64,000 nt of DNA from positions 11,279-75,278 of the forward strand of contig NZ_JBIYSM020000019.1 of assembly GCF_044759095.2 (NCBI RefSeq). The letters are read 5' to 3'. Positions 15,501 to 25,178 of this stretch are shown one piece after another; position 1 is the stretch's first letter; each line of letters starts with the position of its first letter. A model generated the notes under the pieces. The model saw nothing but the letters and a program-made list of their open reading frames with translations. It was not told the origin of the DNA and searched no databases. The DNA comes from JBIYSM02 sp044759095. GTDB lineage: Bacteria; Bacillota; Bacilli; Brevibacillales; Brevibacillaceae. A program made the position numbers and the translations under genes.

Positions 15501-17129
15501 TTATTCAGTTATATCCGCCCATTTAAAATCTTGGAAGCTCAGGCTATCATGCAAAACATCTTTCACTTTGGGCGATTGAACCCACATGTCTGTGTAATAG
15601 TAAATGGGCGCAACCGGCATTTCATCCATAAAAATTTGTTCCGCTTGCGCAAGGAGTTGCTTACGCTTTGCTGGATCCATTTCTTTTCCCGATTGATTGA
15701 GCAAATCAACAAACTGTTTATTTTCCCAGAAGGTGTTGTTATTTCCGCCATTCTTGTCTTTAAACAGTTCAAGGAAATTGATCGGATCATTAAAATCCCC
15801 TGACCAACCGGCACGGGCAAGCTGGAAGTTTCCTTGGTCGCGGGTTTCGAGGAATACTTTCCACTCCTGATTGACGATTTTCACCTCAACGCCTAACGTT
15901 TGTTTCCACATGTCTTGAACGGCTTCTGCGATCTTCTTATGACCTTCGCTCGTGTTATAGATCAGAGTAAGTTCTGGAAGCTTTGTGATGCCAAGCTCCT
16001 TCATCCCTTCCGCAAGCAGTTGTTTTGCCAACTCTGTATCATTATCCTTAAAATATTCGCCTTCATGCACCGCCATGGTTGGAGGAACAAAGCCCATTGC
16101 CGGCATTTCTCCTGCCTGCGATACATTTTCGGTAATCATTTTGCGATGAATCGCGTACGAAAATGCTTTGCGGATTTTTACATTGTTAAACGGCGGCTTT
16201 TCTGTATTGAAGAGATAATAGTATGTGGCAGCCGTAGGTTTTACCTGGAGCTTGCCCGCCTCTTGAAGAGGTTTCACAGCGTCAAGCGGAACGCCTCCCA
16301 TAGGTTCCCCTACAAGATCAAGCTCTCCATTTTCAAACATGGAAAGTTCGGTATTTTCATCTTCGATCATCGATACTTCAATACCGTCCAGTTTCACTGC
16401 ATCTTTATCCCAGTAATTTTCATTCTTTTTCATAACAATTTTCGATTTATGCTCCCAGGTTTCCAATACAAAAGGGCCATTCCCAACAAAAGATGCTGCT
16501 TCATTTGCCCACTCTGCTTTTGATTGAACCCATTTCTTGTTTACGGGATAATACGTGTAAAAGCCAGTCAACTCAAGGAAATATGGCGTTGGATTTTCTA
16601 GCGTAACGACAAGTGTTTTATCGTCGACAGCTTTCACACCCAGCTGATCAAAACCGATTTGTCCACTGTTTGCTTTTTCGGCGTTTTTGATATAGAAAAG
16701 CTGGTAAGCATAATCGGATGCTGTCTTCGGATCGAGTGCCCGCTTCCAAGCAAATTCAAAATCATGAGCCGTTACTGGATCACCGTTGCTCCATTTTGAA
16801 TCACGCAGATGAAACGTATACGTTAATCCGTCTTGTGACACATCGATTTTTTCAGCTACGGCCTCATGCGGCTTTTCATCAAGTCCCGTGCGAGTAAGAC
16901 CATCAAACAATGCTCTTGCGATTGTACCGCCCGTCGTGTCGGTAATGAGTGCTGGATCAAGACTTGGTGGTTCAGCTGTGGAATTTGTGCGCAGAATTTT
17001 CGATCCGTTGGCATTTGATGTTTGCTGTTGACCACTAGCTACAGGTTGTGCAGCTTCTTGAGCGCAACCGGTTAGAATTGTCGAAATGAACATGGCAGAA
17101 CTAAGGAACATCATTCGTTTTTTGTTCAT
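15501..17129 (-). CDS. Peptide ABC transporter substrate-binding lipoprotein (OppA/DppE family)
   Basis: This 542-aa SBP family 5 protein has a lipobox LTGC (Cys about residue 22), a Q/S-rich linker, and the core landmarks PPSLDPALITD, LFDGLTR, YTFHLRDSKWSNGDPVTAHDF and NPTPYFLELTGF. It should bind oligopeptides at the cell surface. No permease or ATPase genes are adjacent, so it is an orphan receptor that must share a transporter encoded elsewhere. The region upstream holds a decayed piece of ssrA at about 17.3 kb, so the gene sits at the edge of accessory DNA. Confidence 0.9.
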   Translation of the reverse strand: MNKKRMMFLSSAMFISTILTGCAQEAAQPVASGQQQTSNANGSKILRTNSTAEPPSLDPALITDTTGGTIARALFDGLTRTGLDEKPHEAVAEKIDVSQDGLTYTFHLRDSKWSNGDPVTAHDFEFAWKRALDPKTASDYAYQLFYIKNAEKANSGQIGFDQLGVKAVDDKTLVVTLENPTPYFLELTGFYTYYPVNKKWVQSKAEWANEAASFVGNGPFVLETWEHKSKIVMKKNENYWDKDAVKLDGIEVSMIEDENTELSMFENGELDLVGEPMGGVPLDAVKPLQEAGKLQVKPTAATYYYLFNTEKPPFNNVKIRKAFSYAIHRKMITENVSQAGEMPAMGFVPPTMAVHEGEYFKDNDTELAKQLLAEGMKELGITKLPELTLIYNTSEGHKKIAEAVQDMWKQTLGVEVKIVNQEWKVFLETRDQGNFQLARAGWSGDFNDPINFLELFKDKNGGNNNTFWENKQFVDLLNQSGKEMDPAKRKQLLAQAEQIFMDEMPVAPIYYYTDMWVQSPKVKDVLHDSLSFQDFKWADITE

Positions 17130-17278
17130 GGTTGTTATCCCCCTTTTATAAAGATTTTTACAGTTGCGAAAACCACCTTTGCGTCATTGTAGCAAGCGAA
17201 AATAAATCGTGAATAAAATTTTGATTATTAAAAATAAATATTATGGTCATAATTATTAAGTTAGCTATGTCCAGACGT

Positions 17279-17335
17279 AGGCGGGGGGGATTAGAACCCT
17301 CTTCCAAAACGGCGACACATTCATACTCCGAAGTG
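17279..17335 (-). repeat. Decayed partial copy of the ssrA (tmRNA) 3' end
   Basis: Read on the plus strand, this segment starts AGGCGGGGGGATTAGAACCC and continues with AAAACGGCGACACA and CTCCGAAGTGAC. The genuine ssrA at 36531 onwards reads the same way with scattered substitutions and short gaps. The orientation matches ssrA. It lacks an intact CCA end, most of the molecule and the tag frame, so it cannot be functional. It lies in the 360-bp gap between the OppA-type gene and the LysR gene, which otherwise holds only AT-rich sequence and a hairpin. It is probably an old attachment-site remnant of an island inserted at ssrA. Confidence 0.7.
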
Positions 17336-17426
17336 ACTACAGATGCTAAGAAAAAAATTTAGAAAAATGAATGATCTTCTTCGAATATGGTATATACTGC
17401 AAATCAGAGCAGGTAGAAGTAAGAGA

Positions 17427-17472
17427 AAACAGTGGCGGCTCCCGGATCAGGGAGGAATCTCCGCTGTTTTTC
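17427..17472 (+). terminator. Terminator-like hairpin just upstream of the LysR gene
   Basis: AAAACAG and GGCGG pair with CCGCTGTTTT across an inner CTCCC/GGGAG stem, followed by TTTTTCTT. The LysR start codon is only about 18 bp further on, so it may act as an attenuator or stop upstream transcripts. Confidence 0.5.
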
Positions 17473-17489
17473 TTATTGGGGGATATGGG

Positions 17490-18368
17490 ATGGAAAATCG
17501 AGATTGGTTTATCTTACAGGAATTGTACCAACACAAAAACATTACAAAAGCCGCACAGAGCTTGTATATATCTCAGCCGGCTTTAACCAAGCGCATACGG
17601 CAAATCGAAAAAGAATTTGGCGTTCAGATTGTACATCGTGGAAGAAGAGGCGTTCATTTCACTCCTCAAGGGGAGTACCTGGTGAAATGTGCCGATGAAA
17701 TGCTGTTACGGCTGAGAAAAATAAAAGAACATGTATGGAATATGGATCGTAATGTTACCGGCTCTCTGCGTCTGGGTGTTTCCAATTATTTCGCCCGGTA
17801 TAAACTTCCAGGAATATTAAAGCGGTTTAAAGATGAATATCCTGACGTCGAGTTTAAGGTTTTCACCGGCTGGAGCGCAGATGTTTACAAAATGGTGTAT
17901 AACCAGGATGTTCATGTTGGTTTTGTCCGCGGCAATTATCAATGGCGGGATCAGAAACAGCTCTTGTTTGAAGAAACGATCTGCATCGCTTCGAAAAACA
18001 AAATCGCCATCGAAGATCTGCCCCTCCTGCCGAGAATTGAATATGAAACCGATCATTTGTTAAAAGCATTGATTGATAATTGGTGGGCGGAAAATTACTC
18101 GCAGCCTCCATCTATTGGCATGGAGGTTGATAAAGCGGATACCTGCAGGGAAATGGTTCTGAGCGGATTGGGATATGCCATTCTCCCGAGCTTCATCTTA
18201 TCCGGAAGAGACGATTTATTCACCATCCATCTTACCGATCAGGAGGGAAATCCCCTTTTGAGAAAGTCGTGGATGTTTTATCATCAGGAATCCCTGGAAT
18301 TAAAGATCGTCAACGCATTTGTCCGTTTTTTGGAAAATTTGGACTTGCAGGATTCACACTCTTGTTAG
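17490..18368 (+). CDS. LysR family transcriptional regulator
   Basis: This 292-aa regulator has an N-terminal winged helix (residues 1-60: NITKAAQSLYISQPALTKRIRQIEKE pattern) and a periplasmic-binding-type effector domain (about 88-290). ATG at 17490 is preferred because the protein then begins at the HTH and GGGGG lies upstream. It is first in a rightward series with an AbrB-family permease, an isocitrate-type dehydrogenase and truncated tctA, and its likely role is to regulate that acid-utilisation block. The inducer is unknown. Confidence 0.88.
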   Translation: MENRDWFILQELYQHKNITKAAQSLYISQPALTKRIRQIEKEFGVQIVHRGRRGVHFTPQGEYLVKCADEMLLRLRKIKEHVWNMDRNVTGSLRLGVSNYFARYKLPGILKRFKDEYPDVEFKVFTGWSADVYKMVYNQDVHVGFVRGNYQWRDQKQLLFEETICIASKNKIAIEDLPLLPRIEYETDHLLKALIDNWWAENYSQPPSIGMEVDKADTCREMVLSGLGYAILPSFILSGRDDLFTIHLTDQEGNPLLRKSWMFYHQESLELKIVNAFVRFLENLDLQDSHSC

Positions 18369-18488
18369 CTATTCGAATTTTTGATTGGTAACAATAACTT
18401 ATCTATATTTTTCATTTCCTGCGATCTCTTTTACACTTAGCCTACATCGAACTTGATACCGCAAGTCTCAATACAAACGGGAGGGTCT

Positions 18489-19556
18489 ATGCTGCAACGC
18501 TTGCTTCGAACACTACTCATCGCAGCGACAGGGGGAGCCCTTTTTACCCTGATTCATTCTCCTCTTCCCTGGTTACTTGGACCTTTGGTTTTGACTGTCC
18601 TGGCAATATTTCTGGGATGCAACACGCTTTGGGTTCCTGCGTGGTTTCGCAAAGCGGGGATAACCATTGTCGGAATTACCATGGGGCTTCGCATTACACA
18701 GGATATCTGGCAGACGATGATGGATCATGTAGGTCTCATGCTGATTGCCACCATCATCACGATCTGCTTCGGTATTCTGAATGCGTGGATCATGCATAAG
18801 GTGCACAAAGTGGATGTGACCACTTCCATCTTTAGCAGCATTCCCGGGGGACTGGTAGAGATGGTGAATGTCGGGCAGAATTTGGGCGGCAACCTGCCAA
18901 TCATCTCGCTGTTTCATTCCATTCGGGTCGTCATCATTGTGCTGCTTACGCCTTTTATCGTCACCCTTCTGCCGAATCAGCCCGGCTTTTCCCTGATCCA
19001 TTCCGGGGGGCATGTGCTCGGAGGTATACCAACCCTATGCGTTCTCGCAATCGGAGCGGCAGGTGCGCTGGCTGCTGCCCGCTGCAAGGTTCCCGCGCCT
19101 TTCTTACTCGGACCCTTGCTGTTTACCACGCTCGTATCGCTTAACACAACATTTTTGGGTGGTACGCCTGTATTGTCCGATGCCATTGTCAACACGGCGC
19201 AAATATTCATCGGGGTCAGTATCGGACTTGATTTCAGACGGGAAGATTTAATCAGATACCGAAGGCTTTTCCTTTCAGGGTTGGTCCATTCCCTCTTCTT
19301 AAGCGCGGCGAGTATTCTGCTGGCTGTTTTTCTGGCGAACACGACCCGTATCGATCTGATCACAAGTATATTGGCAACGGCACCGGGAGGCATTGCCGAA
19401 ATGAGTTTGACCGCCCTGGCTACAGGGGCTGATCCGCTTTTGGTTACCGCCTTTCAACTGTTTCGTGTGTTGTTTATCGTAACGATCTTCTCCTTTTTCA
19501 TTCGTTCCTTTGTAAAAAATGTCACACAGAAGTCTCTGCCGAAAGAAGTCGAATAA
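18489..19556 (+). CDS. AbrB-family membrane protein (PF05145-type transporter)
   Basis: This 355-aa polytopic membrane protein has about ten hydrophobic segments and an internal duplication. Each half has the motif SIPGGLVEMV (about 118-127) or TAPGGIAEMSL (about 300-310), the hallmark of the AbrB/YdgA-like family once labelled ammonia monooxygenase. The family name refers to E. coli AbrB and has nothing to do with the AbrB DNA-binding protein. Members are thought to be transporters; some are linked to organic acid loci. ATG at 18489 follows GGGAGGGTCT. It is 31 bp upstream of the dehydrogenase gene, so the two are probably cotranscribed. Confidence 0.85.
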   Translation: MLQRLLRTLLIAATGGALFTLIHSPLPWLLGPLVLTVLAIFLGCNTLWVPAWFRKAGITIVGITMGLRITQDIWQTMMDHVGLMLIATIITICFGILNAWIMHKVHKVDVTTSIFSSIPGGLVEMVNVGQNLGGNLPIISLFHSIRVVIIVLLTPFIVTLLPNQPGFSLIHSGGHVLGGIPTLCVLAIGAAGALAAARCKVPAPFLLGPLLFTTLVSLNTTFLGGTPVLSDAIVNTAQIFIGVSIGLDFRREDLIRYRRLFLSGLVHSLFLSAASILLAVFLANTTRIDLITSILATAPGGIAEMSLTALATGADPLLVTAFQLFRVLFIVTIFSFFIRSFVKNVTQKSLPKEVE

Positions 19557-19587
19557 TGGAATGGAATAAGAACGGAGGTATGCACGT

Positions 19588-20661
19588 ATGGGAGACTATC
19601 AAATAGCGGTTTTGGAAGGCGACGGTATTGGTCCGGAGATCGTTGGAGAAACGATTAAGGTTTTACACGCTGTCCAAAGAAAAGTGCGGGATTTGCGTAT
19701 GGAGTTCAGATATCTTCCCGTTGGTCTGAAATCATACAAAACAGATGGATCCACTCTGCCGAATGAAACGATAGAGGGTCTGGCAAAATGTGATGCGGGC
19801 ATTCTGGGTCCTGTAACCACACATATTTACGACACATCTGATCCTAATATGGTCAACCCAAGCGGTACATTGCGAAAATATTTTGATCTGTATGCCAATA
19901 TTCGTCCTGCCAAAAATTATCCCGGTGTTTCCAGCAGATACGAACATGTGGATCTGGTCATTGTACGGGAAAACACGGAAGGAATGTATGCAGACCGTAA
20001 TCTTCACTTTGGCACAGGAGAATTTATGCCCGACCCGGATACGGTGCTTTCTTTCAGGGTTGTGACCAGAAAGGGCAGTGAACGCATCGCGAAGGTTGGG
20101 TTTGAATTGGCACGATCACGCAGAAAATCATTGACGCTGGTGCACAAAATGAACGTGCTCCGAAAGGGATGCGGCTTATTTTATGACAGCTGCCAAAAAA
20201 TAGGGGCAGCGTATGAAGACGTAGCGGTCCGTGATTATCACGTGGATGCTTTTGCGTTGCACCTGGTCCAAAGACCGGAAGTTTTTGATGTCGTGGTGAC
20301 GACCAATATGTTTGGGGATATCCTCTCCGATCAGGCAGCCGGCTTGGTCGGCGGGTTGGGATTGGCTCCAGGGCTTAATCTTGGCGATCATTTCATGATT
20401 GCTCAGGCAACACATGGGTCTGCGCCTGATATTGCGGGAAAAAATATGGCAAATCCGATTGCGGAAATATTGTCTGCCGCCATGATGCTGGAATGGCTGG
20501 GCATCAGAAATCATGATCAAAGTGCATTCATCGCAGCATCCATGATTCAAGCCGGGGTGGCTAAGACTCTTCAACAAAACAAGAAGACCCCTGATTTGGG
20601 AGGAACGCTTACCACGGAGGAATTCGGAGATGCGCTTGTCAGCGTAATCGAAAGTTCGTGA
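19588..20661 (+). CDS. Isocitrate/isopropylmalate/tartrate dehydrogenase family protein
   Basis: This 357-aa NAD(P)-dependent beta-decarboxylating dehydrogenase has LEGDGIGPEIVGE at the N-terminus, substrate-binding arginines in SGTLRKYFDLYANIRPAK, ENTEGMYADRN, the catalytic Lys in HKMNVLRKG, metal-binding FGDILSDQAAGL, and the cofactor loop HGSAPDIAGKNMANP whose Asp-Ile pair favours NAD. The ENTEGMYADRN form and the context fit a specialised 2-hydroxyacid (isopropylmalate-, homoisocitrate- or tartrate-like) rather than the Krebs enzyme. ATG at 19588 follows CGGAGGT. A truncated tricarboxylate transporter follows at once, suggesting that the imported acid was the substrate. Confidence 0.87.
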   Translation: MGDYQIAVLEGDGIGPEIVGETIKVLHAVQRKVRDLRMEFRYLPVGLKSYKTDGSTLPNETIEGLAKCDAGILGPVTTHIYDTSDPNMVNPSGTLRKYFDLYANIRPAKNYPGVSSRYEHVDLVIVRENTEGMYADRNLHFGTGEFMPDPDTVLSFRVVTRKGSERIAKVGFELARSRRKSLTLVHKMNVLRKGCGLFYDSCQKIGAAYEDVAVRDYHVDAFALHLVQRPEVFDVVVTTNMFGDILSDQAAGLVGGLGLAPGLNLGDHFMIAQATHGSAPDIAGKNMANPIAEILSAAMMLEWLGIRNHDQSAFIAASMIQAGVAKTLQQNKKTPDLGGTLTTEEFGDALVSVIESS

Positions 20662-22009
20662 AAAAAATCAAAAAAATAATAAATATGGAGTTTATCCGAA
20701 AAATCCGAATTACGGGGCGATGTATGGGGGGTCCACGACTTCCATCCTGCTCAATACACCCGGTGAGTCTTCCTCCGTTGTGACTACGCTGGACGGTCAC
20801 CAAATGGCCAAACAAGGAAGAGCGGGATCGGCGTTGGCTATTTCGGCGATCGGTTCCTTCGTGGCCGGTATCGTTGCCTTGATCGCACTCATCTTTTTAG
20901 CCCAACCCCTTTCCCAGATCGCCATTACATTCGGTCCGGCGGAATATTTTTCGCTGATGATCCTTGGCCTGTGTGCGGTCAGCGGCCTCGCGGGCAAATC
21001 AATGACAAAAGCGTTGATGATGACTGTTTTTGGATTGCTGTTGGGAACCATTGGCATGGACGTTGTATCTGGTGTGACACGATTCACGTTCGATTTTCCG
21101 ATTTTATATCAGGGACTGGAGTTTTTGACGATCGCCGTCGGTTTGTTTGCCCTCGGGGAGGTATTTAAAACCATTTTGGAGAAAGAACAGAATGCGGGGA
21201 CCATCGCGCGCATTACCAGAATTACACCCACGAAGCAGGAATTAAAGGATAGCGCCGGTCCTATTGTCCGCGGGTCTTTTTTAGGTTTCTTCATTGGCGT
21301 ATTGCCTGGTGCCGGGGCGACATTGGCTTCCTTTTTCTCCTATATCGTGGAGAAGAAAATCAGCAAGCGTCCGGAAACATTTGGCAAAGGGGCCATAGAG
21401 GGTGTCGCCGCACCCGAATCCGCCAACAACGCCGCTTCCGGCGGGGCGATGATTCCGCTCCTAACCTTGGGAATACCGGGTTCAGGGACCACAGCGATAT
21501 TAATGGGGGCTCTGATCATGTACAACATTCAGCCGGGTCCCTTGCTGTTCGAGGAACATCCGCAGGTTGCCTGGGGATTGATCGCAAGCATGTTTATCGG
21601 CAATATCATGCTGCTCATCCTCAATCTGCCGCTGGTAAAAGTGTTCGCAAAGATTATTGCAACCCCGCCCAAATATTTGATTCCGATGATTGTTGCCATA
21701 TCGGTATTCGGTGTTTACGCGGTCCAATTGAACACATTTGATCTGATGCTGTTGATCGCTTGCGGCATCGTCGGATACGTGCTTGCCCGTCACGACTATC
21801 CGATCGCCCCTATTGTGCTTGGATTGGTGCTCGGACCGATGATCGAAAACAACCTGCGAAGAGCGCTGACGATATCAAACGGGGATCTGATGATCTTCTT
21901 GCAAAAACCGGTCTCCGCTGTTTTCTTGCTCATCGCAGCCTTGTGGATTGCTGTACCCATCGTATTGAAAATGAAAGGAAAAAATGTGGTTATGAACGAA
22001 GAAGCGTAA
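20648..22009 (+). pseudogene. tctA: Tripartite tricarboxylate transporter large subunit TctA, 5'-truncated
   Basis: From GAMYGGSTTSILLNTPGES onwards the reading frame matches TctA closely, including the second-half signature GVLPGAGATLASF and GIPGSGTTAILMG. The first 75-80 residues of the family (first membrane helices and the first PGLG motif) are missing. The frame opens at 20648 inside the end of the dehydrogenase gene, and the earliest ATG in frame (20720) has only GGGG two bases away. No tctB or tctC gene is present. A deletion joining the dehydrogenase end to the middle of tctA explains this; the product, if made, is unlikely to transport. Confidence 0.8.
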
Positions 22010-22024
22010 GAATGGAGGGTACCA

Positions 22025-22810
22025 ATGTTTAAAGATGATAAGATCAAAGAGGCCGTACAAAACCAATTTGCCAAAAATGCCGAAAAATATGTAAAAAGTG
22101 AAACGCACGCAAAAGCTGACGATCTCAATCAGCTGGTAGAGTGGCTAAGTCCCGGTGCGGACTGGCTATGTCTTGACATTGCGACAGGCGGAGGTCATGT
22201 TACCAAAGCGATCTCCCCTCATGTCGCGCACGTATTTGCGACTGACCTGACACAGCCCATGCTGGAGGCCGCCCAAAAGCATCTGAAAGAGTCCTGCGAC
22301 AATGTTTTTTATGTCGTTGCCGATGCGGAAGCGCTGCCATTTTTGAGCGAAACGTTTGATGCGGTGACATGCCGGATCGCGGCACACCATTTTCCAAATC
22401 CCCAAGCATTTGTCAATGAAGTGAGCCGAGTGTTAAAACCGGGGGGGAAATTTTTACTGATTGATAATATCGCACCGGAAGATAAACAGCTGGATCTGTT
22501 TGTCAATACGCTGGAAAAATTGCGGGATGAAAGTCACGTGAGGAGCTATTCCATCGCGGAATGGATGAACTGGATCAATGATTCCGCTTTGCGCGAGCAG
22601 CAATCGTTGATTCGCAAGAAAACGTTCCCCTATCCGGTATGGGTAAGACGTACGGCAAAATCGGAGCAGCAGGTTCAACAAGTCACACAGTATATAGAAG
22701 CGGCTGAAAAGGAAATACATGAGTACTTCTCGGTGGTTGTCCAGGACGGTCAGATTGTCTCCCTGCAAGTGGATGAGTGGATGGCCCTGTTTGAAAAACC
22801 ACGCAAATAA
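22025..22810 (+). CDS. Class I SAM-dependent methyltransferase
   Basis: This 261-aa UbiE/YcgJ-like methyltransferase has the SAM-binding motif I CLDIATGGGHVTKAI (about 43-57), an acidic residue after strand 2 (FATDLTQPML), motif II with DAEALPF, and motif IV/VI VSRVLKPGGKFLLID. ATG at 22025 follows GGAGGGTACC. It is 12 bp after the tctA remnant and may be read from the same promoter. The methyl acceptor is unknown and the link to acid metabolism is unclear. Confidence 0.87.
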   Translation: MFKDDKIKEAVQNQFAKNAEKYVKSETHAKADDLNQLVEWLSPGADWLCLDIATGGGHVTKAISPHVAHVFATDLTQPMLEAAQKHLKESCDNVFYVVADAEALPFLSETFDAVTCRIAAHHFPNPQAFVNEVSRVLKPGGKFLLIDNIAPEDKQLDLFVNTLEKLRDESHVRSYSIAEWMNWINDSALREQQSLIRKKTFPYPVWVRRTAKSEQQVQQVTQYIEAAEKEIHEYFSVVVQDGQIVSLQVDEWMALFEKPRK

Positions 22811-22836
22811 TAGATTCGATCCAAGGGGCTGCTCTT

Positions 22837-23559
22837 TCAATCAGCCCCCTGCGTTTTTCCCAACCACTTGTACTTTCTTTCTGGACGCCCTACTGTACCG
22901 TATACGGTCTCGACCTCAACTTCATCGATCGAAACCAAATATTCCAGGTATCTTCTCACTGTTGAATGACTCATTCCAGCCAGGCTTGCCAAATCATCTG
23001 CATTGATGCTGTGAGCGACCATCCGCATTTTGTCCCGAACCAGCTTTAATGTAAGTTTGTCGATTCCTTTCGGGTACTGGACAACAGCTTCGTCCGGCTT
23101 TTTTGCTGCCGCTTTATTCGCTGTGGGAAACAGCATGTCCACTTCGGTTTGATCCATGTATTTGGCGTGCTTCAACTGCCGTCTCGTCAACGCGAATTGT
23201 TCCAATGTAGCTAAAAATTTGTCGATGATAATCGGCTTTATGATATAGCTGATCGCTCCGCCGCGAATGGCCTCGCTAACCGTGTCAACATCATTGGCGG
23301 CCGTGATCAGAATGACATCAATGCCTCGATAATTCTTTCTGACCTCACGCAATAAATCAATCCCGTTCATATCAGGCAAAAAAATATCCAACAAGAGGAG
23401 ATCCGGTGTGAAAACTTGCAGCAGTTCCAAGGCGTGTTTTCCTGTAAAAGCTTTGGCAATCACTTGGAACCCCTCTACTTTTTGCGTGAACTGCTCGTAA
23501 ATTTTTGCGGCAATTTCGTCATCTTCCACGATCATGACTCGAATGGGGTTTTCTGACAA
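22837..23559 (-). CDS. CitB/DcuR-type response regulator
   Basis: This 240-aa response regulator has a receiver domain (about 7-122: acidic pocket VEDDE, phospho-acceptor Asp in LLLDIFLPDMNGIDLL, Lys in IIKPII) and a C-terminal helix-turn-helix (LASLAGMSHSTVRRYLEYL) typical of CitB/DcuR/MalR proteins. TTG at 23559 is chosen because GGAGGT lies seven bases before it; an earlier GTG overlaps that site. It is 23 bp downstream of its sensor kinase. The pair normally switches on uptake of citrate, malate or fumarate. Confidence 0.9.
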   Translation of the reverse strand: MSENPIRVMIVEDDEIAAKIYEQFTQKVEGFQVIAKAFTGKHALELLQVFTPDLLLLDIFLPDMNGIDLLREVRKNYRGIDVILITAANDVDTVSEAIRGGAISYIIKPIIIDKFLATLEQFALTRRQLKHAKYMDQTEVDMLFPTANKAAAKKPDEAVVQYPKGIDKLTLKLVRDKMRMVAHSINADDLASLAGMSHSTVRRYLEYLVSIDEVEVETVYGTVGRPERKYKWLGKTQGAD

Positions 23560-23582
23560 GACGTCCACCTCCAGACTCTGTC

Positions 23583-25178
23583 TTACTGTTTCGGAACAAC
23601 AATCGTAAATCTCGATCCGCCTAGCGTGCTCCTGGCCAGATACATTTGTCCATTTAAAAGCGCCAGGGAGTTTTTTACGATCGCCAGTCCGAGTCCGCGG
23701 TTTTCACCGGATTTCGTTGTGAATCCGTTCTCAAATATTTTCCTTTCATGTTCCTTGGGAATCCCCTGTCCATTGTCTTCGATATCAAAAATGATATCGC
23801 GACCCAAATCGGTAAACGAAACTTTTACGGCAGCGTCAAGACCCTTGTTCTCCAAGGCAGCCTCAAGGGCATTGTCAATCACGTTGCCAAGGATCGTCAC
23901 GAGTAATTTGGTATCGATGGATTGTGGAATATCGGTCAAGTTGCTCTCATGATCAATCTCCAACGAAACTTTCAGCTCTTTGGAACGATTCAGTTTGCCG
24001 AGCAAACAGGCGGCAATGTACGGATCCTTCACAGAGGACATGAGGAAAGCGATAATGTCCTGTCGTTCTTTTACTTCATCAGAGATTAAAGCAAGTGCCT
24101 TGTCGTATTCTTTTAGCTTTAACAAGCCATAAATGGTGTTTAAACGATTCAAATATTCGTGATTTTGCGCACGCATGTTTTCTGAAAAGGTGCTGATTTT
24201 TGTCATTTCATCTGTTAACTGCTCGATCTCCGATTCGGAGCGGAACGTAAACACAACACCCTCCACTTCATTATCCTTAATGATCGGAGAATAATCGATC
24301 ACAAAAATTTCGTGACCCAGCAATATTTTATGGTGGTTTTCTCCCTGGTTTGTTTGAATTACTCCGTGAATGATCTCCAACAAATGGGGATTTGTAATCT
24401 TTCCACCGATGGTCAGATGATTTTGCTGCAAAAGTTCACGAGCCCTTTTATTCATGGAAACGACACGACCGTGCATGTCGACGGCAACAATCGCATCACG
24501 AATCGATTCCAGTATGGCTTCTTTTTCCGTAAACAGAAAGGAGATTTCTTCCGGTTCCAGACCGAAAATCAGCTTTTTTACGCGACGGGCTATGATGATG
24601 GCACCGACAACACCAATGACCAAGAGGAGCAGGGAAAGCTGAATGATTTTCTCTTTATATTCCTCTACTCTTTCCTCCACTTCATCCATGACAAACCCGA
24701 CCGATGACACTCCGATCGTTTCCCCGTTTTTGTCGATAATGGGTGTTTTCGCTTTAATAGCCGGTCCCGATATACCCGCTCCTCGATAGATCACTGATTT
24801 ATTTTCCAGGAAAACGGGATCGTTGCTCGTTCCCATCGGTTGGCCGATATTTTCAGGATTATAGTGAGAATATCGAATTCCTTCCTTATTTCCGATTACA
24901 ACGTAACTCGCCCCTGTCTCTATGCGAATCTTCTCCGCAATGGGTTGAATTACTTGCGAAGGGTTTTCATCATCGAACGCGTCGATAATCCGCTCGTTCA
25001 TGGCTGCCAATTTTGCGACAGTCATGGCTTGCTGCCCGAGATAGCGATCGATGATATCGTCAAGAATGAGGGAAAAGAGCGTATTTCCGATAAACATGCT
25101 AAACAGTACGACAATAGAGATCAGCAGCACCAACTGCGTTAACAGACTGACTCTGCCCTTTTTCCTGGAGGAATTCAT
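23583..25178 (-). CDS. CitA/DcuS-type sensor histidine kinase
   Basis: This 531-aa membrane kinase has a transmembrane helix at about 13-35, an extracellular PDC/CitA-type sensor (about 36-170) with the carboxylate-binding pattern IRYSHYNPENIGQ, and a second helix (about 174-196). A cytoplasmic PAS (about 215-320), the phospho-acceptor His in AQNHEYLNRLN and an HATPase domain (NVIDNALEA, DNGQGIP, GLGLAIVKNSL) follow. ATG at 25178 follows AAAGGTGG at eight bases; a GTG further out is less likely. It faces the methyltransferase/tctA block, whose transporter it presumably once controlled. Confidence 0.92.
   Translation of the reverse strand: MNSSRKKGRVSLLTQLVLLISIVVLFSMFIGNTLFSLILDDIIDRYLGQQAMTVAKLAAMNERIIDAFDDENPSQVIQPIAEKIRIETGASYVVIGNKEGIRYSHYNPENIGQPMGTSNDPVFLENKSVIYRGAGISGPAIKAKTPIIDKNGETIGVSSVGFVMDEVEERVEEYKEKIIQLSLLLLVIGVVGAIIIARRVKKLIFGLEPEEISFLFTEKEAILESIRDAIVAVDMHGRVVSMNKRARELLQQNHLTIGGKITNPHLLEIIHGVIQTNQGENHHKILLGHEIFVIDYSPIIKDNEVEGVVFTFRSESEIEQLTDEMTKISTFSENMRAQNHEYLNRLNTIYGLLKLKEYDKALALISDEVKERQDIIAFLMSSVKDPYIAACLLGKLNRSKELKVSLEIDHESNLTDIPQSIDTKLLVTILGNVIDNALEAALENKGLDAAVKVSFTDLGRDIIFDIEDNGQGIPKEHERKIFENGFTTKSGENRGLGLAIVKNSLALLNGQMYLARSTLGGSRFTIVVPKQ

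Noticed and set aside
18489..19556. Reading the AbrB-family protein as a transition-state DNA-binding regulator or an ammonia monooxygenase
   Set aside because: It is a polytopic membrane protein with duplicated PGG-EM motifs; both names are historical mislabels.
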